From Streptomyces gilvus (GTDB lineage Bacteria > Actinomycetota > Actinomycetes > Streptomycetales > Streptomycetaceae), in the NCBI RefSeq assembly GCF_022513565.1, contig NZ_JAKWBE010000002.1, forward strand, positions 434,001 through 498,000: 64,000 nucleotides of DNA. Reading direction: 5' to 3'. Positions 33,397-41,973 of this stretch are shown here, one piece after another (the stretch's first letter is position 1; the number at the start of each line of letters is the position of its first letter). A program made the position numbers and the translations under genes. The notes beneath the pieces are model-generated. The model saw only the letters and a list, made by a program, of their open reading frames with translations. It was not told the origin of the DNA and ran no database searches.

Positions 33397-33924
33397 GTCC
33401 GCGCTCCTCAGAACACGCAAGCACAACGGAGGCCGGACCGGACACATCAGCCGTCCCGCCCGGCCTTCGTACGCATGCACGCGGGCCGCCAGCCCGACGG
33501 GAACCGTAGAGAACCGTGCCTACTCGGCCCGGGATCCGGTGGAACGACCGCGCACGGCGAACACCGCCGCGCGGACGCTCCGCACCACCAGGGACACCTT
33601 CATGACCCCGATGCCGCCACGCGGCCCGAGGCGCCCCACCCTCGCCTGCCCATGCGCACCGCCATCCGCGAACGAGCTGTTCGACCCGCCCGCAAATGAG
33701 TCGGACACGGAGTCCGTTCAGTTCCCCGCCGTCGTGGACCGATCGAGGCAACGGAAGCGCGCGGACGGAGCACGAGCCCACACCGGCCACCCGCCGTGCA
33801 CCCGCACCCGGCGGAGGCGCGCGTCCGCACCTCGCACGCCGGGTATGCCTCGGAGAGTCCCCCGCGGCCACGGTGACCAGGAGCCGGCGCGCCGCGATCC
33901 CTGTGGCCCCGGAGGTGGAGCAGC
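33397..33924. other. Region without a recognisable gene
   Basis: 528 bp between copZ and the Cys-rich protein gene. Short open frames on both strands lack ribosome sites and family features. No strong inverted repeat was found. The promoter of the next gene presumably lies in the last 100 bp. Confidence 0.6.
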
Positions 33925-34140
33925 ATGACCGACATCAGTGGACTCGAGCCGGCGGCGACGTTCTGCGGGAACTGCAACTGCGGCTGTCCCCAGCTCTTCG
34001 TCGACCCCAACGCCCCGGCCGAGCAGCGGATCGTCCTCACCGACGACTTCGGCCAGCGCATCCAGATGAGCGCCGACCAGTTCTCCTCGATCGTCACCGA
34101 CGCCAAGGCCGGCAAGCTGGACGGCATCGCCCTGCCGTGA
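33925..34140 (+). CDS. Small Cys-rich protein of unknown function
   Basis: A 71-residue protein with four Cys in eight residues, CGNCNCGC (C14, C17, C19, C21), followed by 'PQLFVDPNAPAEQRIVLTDD' and an amphipathic C-terminus with 'AKAGKLDGIALP'. GGAGGTGGAG stands before the ATG, and codon use is normal, so it is probably real. The Cys cluster could bind zinc or copper, or form disulphides; the size would also suit a peptide precursor, but no modifying enzyme is adjacent. It sits between the copper genes and a permease with a Cys-rich tail. I do not recognise a characterised family. Confidence 0.65.
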   Translation: MTDISGLEPAATFCGNCNCGCPQLFVDPNAPAEQRIVLTDDFGQRIQMSADQFSSIVTDAKAGKLDGIALP

Positions 34141-34149
34141 CGTGACGCC

Positions 34150-34177
34150 GGTGCCGGGCATCCCACTTTCCGGCACC
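34150..34177. terminator. Terminator after the Cys-rich protein gene
   Basis: GGTGCCGG (34150-34157) pairs with CCGGCACC (34170-34177) across a 12-base loop, ten bases after the stop codon. Confidence 0.55.
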
Positions 34178-34222
34178 AGAGGCGAGTGTGGCGGTGCGAG
34201 CGGGCGCTGCTCTACCACCAGC

Positions 34223-34309
34223 ACGCCGCTGGACGCCTCGTACTTCGACCGGCTCGGCGAGGCGCTGCCGGTGTTGGCGCGGTTGGCCGGAAAGCCCTTG
34301 GACGAGTGA
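34223..34309 (+). pseudogene. Short C-terminal gene remnant
   Basis: A 28-codon stretch with strongly biased G/C third positions ending in TGA ('LDASYFDRLGEALPVLARLA'). Upstream codons lose the bias and run into a terminator, so it reads as the surviving tail of a lost gene. Family unknown. Confidence 0.3.
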
Positions 34310-34315
34310 GCATGT

Positions 34316-34341
34316 CGGCCCGCGCCATGAGGCGCGGGCCG
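34316..34341. terminator. Bidirectional terminator before the NCS1 permease end
   Basis: An 11-bp perfect stem, CGGCCCGCGCC with GGCGCGGGCCG, and a 4-base loop ATGA, 24 bp beyond the permease stop (minus strand). Likely terminator of the permease gene. Confidence 0.8.
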
Positions 34342-34364
34342 GCTGGACGGAAGCTGGGCCGCGG

Positions 34365-36098
34365 TCAGTCCGCGGTGCGGACGGTGGGCATGGACAGGTC
34401 GACCGGACCGGTGCCCGTCCCTGTCTTGCAGGAGTCGTGGCAGGCGCTCTCCAGGCTGCAGCACAGCGAGCAGATCGCTCCCGAGTGGAAGGGGCAGCCC
34501 GCGACGTCGGGCCGCTCGAAGTCCATCGCGCACACGGTGCAGGTCAGAGTGACCGCGGACGGCAGGCCGTTCGCGTCGAGCAGGGGCTCGTCGAGGTCGT
34601 CGACCCGCGCGATGTAGTACCTGCCCTTGGTCAGCACCGCGAACAGCGGCGAGAGCACCATGGCCAGGAACAGCGCGATGAACGGGGAGTACGCCTTGCC
34701 GTAGTCCCCGAACGCCTCGAAGTACGCGGCGATGGAGACGGCGGAGGCGATCAGCATCGAGCCGAAGCCGACCGGGTTGAAGTTGTACAGGTGGGCCCGC
34801 TTGAACTCGATGTACGACGGGCTCAGTTTCAGCGGCTTGTTGATGACCAGGTCGGCGACAACCGCGCCGATCCAGGCGATGGCCACGTTGGAGTAGAAGC
34901 CGAGGACGGTGTTGAGGAAGCCGAAGACGCCGCCCTCCATCAGGGCCAGCGCGATGCCGACGTTCAGGAAGATGTAGACGACCCGGCCCGGGTGCCGGTG
35001 CGTGAGGCGGGAGAAGAAGTTCGACCAGGACAGCGAACCGGAGTAGGCGTTGGTGGAGTTGATCTTTATCTGGGAAAGGATCACGAAGAACGTGGCCAGC
35101 CCCAGGGCGATGGGCGCGGCGAAGGTCTTGAAGCCGTGCACGTACTGCTGGATGGGCTCGTTGGCCTTGGACAGCCCCACGCTGCCGGCGATGTAGGAGG
35201 CCAGGAACGCTCCGCCGATCTGCTTCGCCGCGCCGAGGACCACCCAGCCGGGCCCGGCGGAGAGGACCGCTCCCCACCACTTCCTGGAGTTCTGCGGGGT
35301 CTTGTCCGGCATGAAGCGCAGGTAGTCGACCTGCTCACCGATCTGCGCGATGAGGGACAGAGCCACGCCGGCCCCCGCGCCGACGCCGAGCATGCTGATG
35401 CTGGACCCGGTCGGCGAGTTGCCCGCGAAGTGGGTGAACTCCGAGAACTTGCCCGGCTCCTGGATCGCGATGGAGACGAACGGCGCGACCATCAGCACCA
35501 GCCAGACCGGCTGGGTCCACACCTGCATCTTGGACAGCGCGGTCATGCCGTAGATCACCAGCGGCAGGATGATCAGCGAGCAGATCAGGTAGCCCACGGC
35601 CAGCGGGATGTGCAGGCCCAGTTCGAGGGCCTGCGCCATGATCGAGCCTTCGAGGGCGAAGAAGATGAAGGTGAAACTGGCGTAGATGACCGACGTGAGG
35701 GTCGAGCCGAGATAGCCGAAGCCTGCTCCCCGGGTCAGCAGGTCCATGTCGATGGAGTACTTCGCCGAGTAGTACGAAATCGGAATGCCGGTCAGGAAGA
35801 TGACCACCGCAGCGGCGAGAATGGCCACCATGGCGCTGGAGAAGCCGTTGGAGATGGCTATCGAACCGCCGATGGCGAAGTCGGCGAGATACGCTATGCC
35901 GCCCAGTGCCGTGGTGGCCACGACGTAGGGCGTCCAGCGCCGGAAGGACTTCGGCGCGTAGCGCAGCGAGTAGTCCTCCAACGTGTCGTTCTTGGCCCAC
36001 TCGTTGTAGGTGCGCCCCGCGGCGCCGGGAGCCCCGGCGGACGAGTCCGCCGCCGTCGGCGGTGGCGTGGGCGCCTGGTTGTCGACGATCTCCGTCAC
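34365..36098 (-). CDS. NCS1-family purine/cytosine permease-like transporter with Cys-rich C-terminus
   Basis: A 577-residue transporter with about twelve membrane segments of the NCS1 type ('WAKNDTLEDYSLRYAPKSFR' before the first, then 'GIPISYYSAKYSIDMDLLTR' and 'ILSQIKINSTNAYSGSLSW', the conserved substrate region). The last 60 residues are cytoplasmic and hold eight Cys in CxxC and CxxCC arrangements around 'GCPFHSGAICSLCC', an unusual addition for NCS1 proteins that looks like a metal- or zinc-binding domain. The GTG at 36098 follows AGGAAGAG. NCS1 proteins carry nucleobases, hydantoins, allantoin or related compounds; which one is unknown. Confidence 0.82.
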   Translation of the reverse strand: MTEIVDNQAPTPPPTAADSSAGAPGAAGRTYNEWAKNDTLEDYSLRYAPKSFRRWTPYVVATTALGGIAYLADFAIGGSIAISNGFSSAMVAILAAAVVIFLTGIPISYYSAKYSIDMDLLTRGAGFGYLGSTLTSVIYASFTFIFFALEGSIMAQALELGLHIPLAVGYLICSLIILPLVIYGMTALSKMQVWTQPVWLVLMVAPFVSIAIQEPGKFSEFTHFAGNSPTGSSISMLGVGAGAGVALSLIAQIGEQVDYLRFMPDKTPQNSRKWWGAVLSAGPGWVVLGAAKQIGGAFLASYIAGSVGLSKANEPIQQYVHGFKTFAAPIALGLATFFVILSQIKINSTNAYSGSLSWSNFFSRLTHRHPGRVVYIFLNVGIALALMEGGVFGFLNTVLGFYSNVAIAWIGAVVADLVINKPLKLSPSYIEFKRAHLYNFNPVGFGSMLIASAVSIAAYFEAFGDYGKAYSPFIALFLAMVLSPLFAVLTKGRYYIARVDDLDEPLLDANGLPSAVTLTCTVCAMDFERPDVAGCPFHSGAICSLCCSLESACHDSCKTGTGTGPVDLSMPTVRTAD

Positions 36099-36465
36099 GG
36101 CTCTTCTCTCTTCCTGAGCGGAGCCCCGGACATCCCAGGGCGGTGCACGGAAGATTCGGGCCGCATTATTTCCCCGCTGTTTCACCTCATTTAAAGGGAG
36201 ATTCCTTGGGGAATTCTTGGGCTATGCGCGTAGAACACTGAAAATGCGAGCGCCGGATTGTTTTTCGGGAAGCCGCCGGGAAATGAAATACGCGGCATTG
36301 CAGACGGCCTTGTGGGCCTGCCGCACGATGGCTCGGCACCGGTGGCGGGACCAGAGAGGTGAGACTGCCTAAAACTTTCTCTAGAAACTATTCCACCGGG
36401 GAGGTACTGTCAACGGGTCCCGGGTGGGCTGCTGGAGCCCACTGACCTACGGGAGCGGACGGGGG
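36099..36465. promoter_or_regulatory. Promoter region of the NCS1 permease gene
   Basis: 367 bp, noticeably richer in A+T than the rest of the window. It includes a near-palindrome AACTTTCTCTAGAAACT (36373-36389, centred on TCTAGA) that could be an operator. The upstream end holds the terminator of the binding-protein gene. No coding signal seen. Confidence 0.45.
36424..36442. terminator. Terminator of the binding-protein gene
   Basis: GTGGGCT with AGCCCAC, a 7-bp stem and a 5-base loop, 24 bp beyond the stop codon on the minus strand. Short but perfect. Confidence 0.5.
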
Positions 36466-37557
36466 TCAGAGTTGGGCGACGACGTGGAAGTCGAGGACGT
36501 CCGCCCGCGCCAGGTAGAGCGGCTGGCTCAGTCGGTTGCCCTGCAGACGCAGCAGCCCGCGGGGACCCTCGTAGGCCACCTCCGCCCCGGCGTCCGTGAC
36601 GCGGCGCATCGCGCGCACGTCCAGGGTGCCGGCCTTCTCCGCGAGAGCCGCGAGCAACCTCAGGCCCTCGAAGCAGGATTCGCCGAGGCTGCCCACGACC
36701 GGCGCCTCCACTCCGAACCGGCGCGCATAGCGACGGCTGAAGTCAAGGCTCTCCCGGGTCGCCAGCGTCTCGAAGAAGCCGGCCGCGGCCCACAGTCCCT
36801 CGGTGGCGTCGGCACCCGCGGCCAGCAGCATGTTCTCGTCGAGGTGGGTGCTCAGCCGCTGGCAGCGCTGGTGCAGCCCGTATGCGGCGAAGGCCCGGCT
36901 GAAGCGCACCGCGTCCTGGCCCACCAGCAGCATCAGTACGGCGTCAGCCTCGCTGCGCGCGATGCGGCGCAGCACCGGTTCGAAATCCTCGGTGCCCAGC
37001 GGCACGAAGATCTCGTCATGGATCCGGCCGCCCAGGGCGCGGGCGTAGCGGCGTGCGGCGCGGGCGGTGCTGCGGGGCCAGACGTAGTCGTTGCCGACCG
37101 TGCACCAGCGCCGCACTCCGGTGGCCTCGGAGAGCAGGCGCATCGCCGGCAGCAGCTGTTCGGTGTCGGCCTCTCCGGTGAGGAACACCCCGGGGGTGCG
37201 TTCGCCGCCCTCGTACTGAGCCGTGTAGACGTAGGGGACACGGCCGGCGATGGCCGGTGCCAGCGTCCGGCGGACCGCCGAGATGTGCCAGCCGACCACC
37301 GCGTCCACCGCGCCGAGCGACACCAGCGCTCCCACCTCGGCCGCCACGCGTTCCGGCGGTCCTCCGCCGTCCGTCACGATCAGACGGACCTCGCGGCCCA
37401 GGATGCCTCCCGTGGCGTTCAGCTCCTCGGCGGCCAGTTGAGCCGACAGTTCGCACGACGGACCGAAGAGGCCCGCAGGGCCCTGCAGCGGGACGACCAA
37501 GGCCACGGTGACCGTCTCACCCGCGGCATGCGGGCGCATCGGTCGCGCCGGATCCAT
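36466..37557 (-). CDS. Leu/Ile/Val- or AmiC/UrtA-like ligand-binding protein without signal peptide
   Basis: A 363-residue type I periplasmic-binding fold ('VTVALVVPLQGPAGLFGPSC', 'AAEELNATGGILGREVRLIV', 'VGNDYVWPRSTARAARRY'). The order and motifs resemble AmiC and UrtA. GGAGGT lies seven bases before the ATG at 37557. From that start the protein has no signal peptide or lipobox; an upstream ATG (37596) would add 13 residues, also without a signal. No ABC permease or ATPase is nearby. It may therefore be a cytoplasmic amide or urea-type sensor, as AmiC is, paired with the divergent MarR regulator or the NCS1 permease. This role is inference. Confidence 0.75.
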   Translation of the reverse strand: MDPARPMRPHAAGETVTVALVVPLQGPAGLFGPSCELSAQLAAEELNATGGILGREVRLIVTDGGGPPERVAAEVGALVSLGAVDAVVGWHISAVRRTLAPAIAGRVPYVYTAQYEGGERTPGVFLTGEADTEQLLPAMRLLSEATGVRRWCTVGNDYVWPRSTARAARRYARALGGRIHDEIFVPLGTEDFEPVLRRIARSEADAVLMLLVGQDAVRFSRAFAAYGLHQRCQRLSTHLDENMLLAAGADATEGLWAAAGFFETLATRESLDFSRRYARRFGVEAPVVGSLGESCFEGLRLLAALAEKAGTLDVRAMRRVTDAGAEVAYEGPRGLLRLQGNRLSQPLYLARADVLDFHVVAQL

Positions 37558-37631
37558 CAGACCGACCTCCGTGAGGGCATGGGGGACACAGATCATCGTC
37601 CCGGCCTCGGCACCCTCGCAGAGGCTCGTAA

Positions 37632-37643
37632 TGTTTGCGCACA
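37632..37643. promoter_or_regulatory. Possible MarR operator in the divergent promoter
   Basis: TGTTTGCGCACA, an imperfect 12-bp palindrome (TGT..GC..ACA), lies between the divergent binding-protein and marR genes, 27 bp before marR. MarR proteins commonly bind their own promoters at such sites. No second copy was found. Confidence 0.3.
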
Positions 37644-37669
37644 GTAGACCTACCGGAAGGACACCGGCA

Positions 37670-38128
37670 ATGCCGTCCGAAACGTCGCCGGACCTCGCTC
37701 GCCTTCTCACGCACGCCGAGCGGAACCTGACCCGGCGTCTGGCGGAGCTGCTGGAGGAGGAGGGCTGCTCGGTGGAACGGTGGCGGGTGCTGTCCGTGAC
37801 CGCCGACGGCCAGGGCCACCCGATGACCGAGATAGCGGACCGCGTGCTCATGCCGGCCCCCAGTCTGACCAAGCTCGTGGACGGCATGGTCGCCGACAAC
37901 CTCGTCCACCGCCGCTCCGACCCCGCCGACCGCCGCCGCGTCCTGCTCCATCTCACCGCGCGCGGCCGCATCCTCCACGACCGTGCCGCCCATCGCGTCA
38001 GGGCGGAACAGACCCGCCTGCTCGCCGCCATCGGCGACCAGGGCACGCTCGCCCCGGCCCTCGCCCGACTCGCCACCGCCCTGGCCCAGCCGCCGGTGGC
38101 CGAAACACGGACGCCGACGACACACTGA
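37670..38128 (+). CDS. MarR-family transcriptional regulator
   Basis: A 152-residue winged-helix protein: 'WRVLSVTADGQGHPMTEIAD', recognition helix 'MPAPSLTKLVDGMVADNLVH' and wing 'RRSDPADRRRVLLHLTARG'. GGAAGG lies nine bases before the ATG. It is divergent from the leaderless binding-protein gene and may control it. It converges with sodF across a strong shared terminator. Confidence 0.88.
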   Translation: MPSETSPDLARLLTHAERNLTRRLAELLEEEGCSVERWRVLSVTADGQGHPMTEIADRVLMPAPSLTKLVDGMVADNLVHRRSDPADRRRVLLHLTARGRILHDRAAHRVRAEQTRLLAAIGDQGTLAPALARLATALAQPPVAETRTPTTH

Positions 38129-38145
38129 TCCCCACCGGAACGGAA

Positions 38146-38184
38146 GGAGGGCTCCCACGAGTCACGTCCTCGCGGGAGCCCTCC
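38146..38184. terminator. Shared terminator of marR and sodF
   Basis: GGAGGGCTCCC (38146-38156) pairs perfectly with GGGAGCCCTCC (38174-38184), with a 17-base loop, between the convergent genes. Confidence 0.75.
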
Positions 38185-38259
38185 CTCGTGCCGCCTGCAA
38201 GTGAGGGTTGAGAAGACGATCACGAGCAGGACGTCTGTGCCACCGACGCGGCTACGGCG

Positions 38260-38907
38260 TCACGGCTTGAGCAGCAGGCTGTCGCCGCGCTCCTTGGCGG
38301 CGGCGTAACGCTTGGCCACGTCCTGCCAGTTGACGACCGCCCACATGGCATCGATGAAGTCGACCTTCTGGTTCTTGTACTGGAGATAGAAGGCGTGCTC
38401 CCAGGCGTCGAAGACGAGGATGGGGGTGGAGCCCTGGCCGACGTTGCCCTGGTGGTCGTAGACCTGCTCGACGATCAGTCGGCCGCTGACGGGCTCGTGG
38501 GCGAGGACGCCCCAGCCGGAGCCCTGGGTGGTGGCCGCGGCCTTGGTGAGCTGGGCCTTGAAACCGGCGAAGGAGCCGACGGACTCGGTGATCGCGTCGG
38601 CGAGGTCGCCCACGCCGTCGGCGGCCAGGGGCTCGCCGCCGCCGTCCTTCGGGCCGGTCATGTTCTGCCAGTAGATCGAGTGCAGGATGTGGCCGGAGAG
38701 ATGGAAGGCCAGGTTCTTCTCCAGGCCGTTGATGGAGCTCCAGGTCTCCTTGTCCCGTGCCTCGGCGAGCTGCTCCAGCGTGTCGTTGGCGCCCTTCACA
38801 TAGGCCGCGTGGTGCTTGTCGTGGTGCAGCTCGATGATCTCCGGGCTGATCACGGGCGCGAGCGCCGAGTAGTCGTAGGGAAGTTCAGGAAGCGTGTAAA
38901 CCGCCAT
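38260..38907 (-). CDS. sodF: Iron (Fe/Mn-family) superoxide dismutase
   Basis: A 215-residue Fe/Mn SOD. The metal ligands lie in 'ELHHDKHH' (His28), 'LAFHLSGH' and '[10 protein letters not shown]' (Asp and His). It removes superoxide in the cytoplasm. In Streptomyces the Fe enzyme SodF is made when nickel is too scarce for the Ni enzyme SodN, under the nickel-responsive repressor Nur. A Nur-like box sits 22 bp upstream of the ATG (38929-38945), and the nickel permease gene lies directly upstream on the same strand, both consistent with that control. Confidence 0.92.
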   Translation of the reverse strand: MAVYTLPELPYDYSALAPVISPEIIELHHDKHHAAYVKGANDTLEQLAEARDKETWSSINGLEKNLAFHLSGHILHSIYWQNMTGPKDGGGEPLAADGVGDLADAITESVGSFAGFKAQLTKAAATTQGSGWGVLAHEPVSGRLIVEQVYDHQGNVGQGSTPILVFDAWEHAFYLQYKNQKVDFIDAMWAVVNWQDVAKRYAAAKERGDSLLLKP

Positions 38908-38928
38908 GTCCAGTGTCCTCCGACGTTA

Positions 38929-38945
38929 TTGCCACTCATGTGCAG
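38929..38945. promoter_or_regulatory. Nur-like box at sodF
   Basis: TTGCCA-CTCAT-GTGCAG fits the Streptomyces Nur consensus (tTGCaa-N5-ttGCAA) as I recall it, and the same pattern, CTGCCA-ATGAG-TTGCAG, lies before the nickel permease gene. Nickel-bound Nur is expected to repress here. Confidence 0.6.
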
Positions 38946-39103
38946 TTGCACGCTACCAGCAAGAGATCCTAGCGGCCGATCAGGCATTGGACCTAGGACC
39001 GCGGCACGCCGAACGGGCCCATGAGGAGACAGCGGCCGCTTTCCGCCGTCCGCTGTGCGTAAGGACACCAGTGCGGCCGACGCCCGACCAGCCGATCCTT
39101 GGG

Positions 39104-40273
39104 TTACTCGGCGCCCTGCTCGGCTGTGGCGGGCTGGGCCAGACCCGCCGTCCACTTCTCCTCGATCCGGCCGAACTTCCACACCAGCAGGGCGATCGCC
39201 CAGGTGGCGAAGAACAGGCCCACGATGACGTAACCGATGATGTTGAGGTCGAGGCCCGAGACCCAGTCCCAGAACGCGCCGTGCAGCCCGGCCTTCTCCG
39301 CGATCAGGCCCAGCAGCTCGACCGTGCCGATGATGAGCGCGACGGCGACCGACAGGCCGGTGATGGTGAGGTTGTAGTAGACCTTGCGGACCGGCTTGGA
39401 GAAGGCCCAGCCGTAGGCGAAGTTCATGAACGAGCCGTCGACGGTGTCCAGCAGCGACATGCCGGCCGCGAAAAGGATCGGCAGGCACAGGATCGCGTAC
39501 CAGGGCAGGCCCGAGGCCGCGCCCGAACCGGCGAGGACCAGCAGAGCGATCTCCGTGGCCGTGTCGAACCCGAGGCCGAACAGGACACCGAGCGGGTACA
39601 TCTGCCACGGCTTGGTGATCGACTTCATCACGCGGCCCAGCAGGCGGTTCATGAAGCCGCGGTTGTTGAGCTGCTCCTCGAGTGCGGCCTCGTCGAAGTG
39701 ACCGTGGCGCATCTGCCGGAACACCTTCCAGATGCCGGCCATGATCACGAGATTGATGATCGCGATGACGTAGAGGAAGGTCCCGGAGACCGTCGTGCCG
39801 ATCCAGCCCGTGACGCTGTGCAGCTCGGAATTGTCGTTCTCGACGGGTCCGGCCAGCTCCTTCACGCCGAGCGAGAGCAGGAACGCCAGTGCGAAGACGA
39901 TCGTCGAGTGACCGAGGGAGAACCAGAAGCCGACCGACAGCGGCCGCTGCCCCTCGTTCATCAGCTTCCGGGTGGTGTTGTCGATGGCGGCGATGTGGTC
40001 CGCGTCGAAGGCGTGCCGCATGCCGAGCGTGTAGGCGGTGATGCCGATGCCTACACCGAAGGTCCTGGTACCCAGGCTGTAGTGCTCCGGGGCCACGATC
40101 GCCACCAGCGTGAACCAGCCGATGACGTGGAGCGCGAGGATGAACGCGGCCATCCCGCCAAGACTTGCCCACTCCTTCCGGGTCATCGACGTACGGATGC
40201 GGTGCCACGAGATGCCGCGTCCGGAGCCGGAGTCGACGGACCCGGGCGAAGCGGAATCAGGAGCGGTGGTCAT
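39104..40273 (-). CDS. NiCoT-family nickel/cobalt permease
   Basis: A 389-residue membrane protein with eight predicted spans and the NiCoT signature RHAFDADHI at residues 86-94, plus 'LGFDTATEIALL' and 'AGMSLLDTVDGSFMN', both conserved in HoxN/NixA proteins. It imports Ni2+ (or Co2+) at high affinity. The ATG at 40273 lacks a good ribosome site but no better start exists. A Nur-like box lies at 40332-40348, and sodF follows on the same strand, so both are probably induced by nickel starvation. Confidence 0.92.
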   Translation of the reverse strand: MTTAPDSASPGSVDSGSGRGISWHRIRTSMTRKEWASLGGMAAFILALHVIGWFTLVAIVAPEHYSLGTRTFGVGIGITAYTLGMRHAFDADHIAAIDNTTRKLMNEGQRPLSVGFWFSLGHSTIVFALAFLLSLGVKELAGPVENDNSELHSVTGWIGTTVSGTFLYVIAIINLVIMAGIWKVFRQMRHGHFDEAALEEQLNNRGFMNRLLGRVMKSITKPWQMYPLGVLFGLGFDTATEIALLVLAGSGAASGLPWYAILCLPILFAAGMSLLDTVDGSFMNFAYGWAFSKPVRKVYYNLTITGLSVAVALIIGTVELLGLIAEKAGLHGAFWDWVSGLDLNIIGYVIVGLFFATWAIALLVWKFGRIEEKWTAGLAQPATAEQGAE

Positions 40274-40331
40274 GGGGACGTGGGCCTTACTGCTCGGCAA
40301 GCGGCCGTTTTCAGCCGCACTCCCTAGGTTT

Positions 40332-40348
40332 CTGCCAATGAGTTGCAG
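40332..40348. promoter_or_regulatory. Nur-like box at the nickel permease gene
   Basis: CTGCCA-ATGAG-TTGCAG, spaced and shaped like the sodF site at 38929. About 60 bp upstream of the permease start. Confidence 0.6.
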
Positions 40349-40484
40349 TAACAAGAAGAGCGCGGTAAAGGACGGGGCAGGTTTCAGTCAGCGTCCGGGA
40401 AAGCGCGCAGGTCGAGTCCGTACCGTGGCCGCGGCCACCGACGAGTCGGCCGAGGGCGCCAAGATGCAGGAGGAAAAGACATGG

Positions 40485-41200
40485 AAGCCGGCCCTCGGCG
40501 GAGTGACCGGCGCTTACGTCGTCGCCGCTCAGATGACGGCGGTGCGGGTGGACGAGCCCGACCGGAAGGTCGGATTCGATGCCGAACAGATGGCCCGCTT
40601 CTGCGGTTGGCCGCCCGTAGCGGCGTGCGGAACATCGTCCAGTTGTCGGAACGGACTGGGCTCAGCGGGAGTCCCCACATCACGGCGCGGCAGGCGCCGT
40701 CACCGGCTCGGGCGCGGACTGGACGATTCTGCGCCCCGGCTCGTTCACCCAGAACTTCGTCACAGAACCCGCCCTGTCGCCGATCGCGGCCGGGTCGTAC
40801 CAGGAATTCGACATCGGCGGCCAAGCCCAGACTTCATCGACGTCGACGACATCGCCGCGGTGGTCGTCGAGGCCCTCACCGCACCCGGCCAGGACGGCAA
40901 GGTGTACGAACTCTCCGGCCCCGAGGCCCTGACGGGTGAACAGGCGGCCTCCGCCATCGGCCGTACGCTCGGCCGCCCGTCACGTACTCCCACATCTCGC
41001 CCGACGACTGGGCCCGCCAGCCCGCGCCCGGGGTCTGCCCGAGGACTCGATCGACTGGGTCCTGACAGCCGTCACCGGCATGCGCGATGGCTGCTTCCGG
41101 CCGCATGGCGGGGCCCAGCAGGTCCTCGGCCGGCAGCCGCGCCCGTTCGGCGAATTCGTCGCGCAAGCCGCTGCCACGGGCACGTGGGGGCCTGACCATC
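40485..41200 (+). pseudogene. Decayed NmrA-like NAD(P)-binding protein gene
   Basis: Pieces of one NmrA/QorB-like protein appear in order but in all three frames: 'GGVTGAYVVAAQMTAVRVDE', then 'AARSGVRNIVQLSE', then 'GSGADWTILRPGSFTQNF', then 'DFIDVDDIAAVVVEALTAPG' with 'KVYELSGPEALTGEQAASA', then 'LPEDSIDWVLTAVTGMRDG'. The N-terminal nucleotide-binding part is missing. Several frameshifts show the gene is dead. An intact relative lies at 49437-50291. It ends just before a TetR gene of opposite strand. Confidence 0.7.
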
Positions 41201-41216
41201 CAGGTGAGTGACACAT

Positions 41217-41825
41217 TCAGGCATCCGTGCGCAGCCCGTGCAGGAACAGGTCGAGGAACCGGTCTCTGACGCCTTGCGCGCTGACACCGCGGAGGCGGGC
41301 GATGTGCGTACTGAAGGCGGCCATGGCAGCCGCGAAGGTTTCCGCGGCCACGGATCGGTCGACGCCGGGACGGAGTTCGCCACGCCGCTGGGCGTCGAAG
41401 AGGACATCCTCGACGACGGCCAGCGGCTGGTCGATGCAGTCGCGCTGGAAGGTCGCGTACAGCTCGGGGTAGTCCGGGAGCTCGAAGGTGCAGCGGGCCG
41501 CGATCATCCAGCGGGGGCTGTCCAGCGTCTCGGCCACCGCGTCGTACAGGAGGCGCATGTCCTTTTCGAGACTGCCCGTGCGCGGTGGATGCAGTGGTCG
41601 CCCGGACAGGGTGGCCAGTCCCGCGAGGATCAGGTCGTCGCGCTCGGGCCAACGGGAGTAGAGGGTCCGCTTGGCGACCTTGGCCCGCGCGGTGACGGAG
41701 TTGATGCGGAATCCGGCGATGCCTGTTTCCGCGAGTTCGTCCACGACGGCCTGGAGGATACGTTCGTCGGCGCCCGGATCCCGGGGGCGCCCGGGCTTCG
41801 CGGCGGGCGGTGACGTGCTGGCCAT
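41217..41825 (-). CDS. TetR-family transcriptional regulator
   Basis: A 202-residue TetR protein with 'FRINSVTARAKVAKRTLYSR' as helix-turn-helix and a helical effector domain. AAAGGA precedes the ATG. It is divergent from a second TetR gene; between them are two short palindromes of the GAAACNGTTTC type. It may repress both itself and the neighbouring tetR-MMPL exporter unit. Confidence 0.85.
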   Translation of the reverse strand: MASTSPPAAKPGRPRDPGADERILQAVVDELAETGIAGFRINSVTARAKVAKRTLYSRWPERDDLILAGLATLSGRPLHPPRTGSLEKDMRLLYDAVAETLDSPRWMIAARCTFELPDYPELYATFQRDCIDQPLAVVEDVLFDAQRRGELRPGVDRSVAAETFAAAMAAFSTHIARLRGVSAQGVRDRFLDLFLHGLRTDA

Positions 41826-41893
41826 GTAGGTCCTTTCCAGGTCTGCTTCCGACACCAGTGTGGCAGGGGCCCATCGGTGACCCATTTCACCAC

Positions 41894-41906
41894 CGAAACG
41901 GTTTCG
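41894..41906. promoter_or_regulatory. Palindrome CGAAACGGTTTCG in the divergent tetR promoter
   Basis: A 13-bp palindrome, and a related half-palindrome CGAAACAGTTCCGTTTGG at 41941-41958, 15 bp before the second tetR gene. Probable TetR operators; which of the two proteins binds which site is unknown. Confidence 0.55.
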
Positions 41907-41973
41907 TATTGATGACTGGGCGGGATAGCTTGCTCCTGTACGAAACAGTTCCGTTTGGAAGAGGAGCCGGGCG

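Noticed and set aside
34142..34309. A 55-codon plus-strand small gene after the Cys-rich protein
   Set aside because: Its first half is formed by the terminator stem and lacks codon bias; only the last 28 codons look formerly coding.
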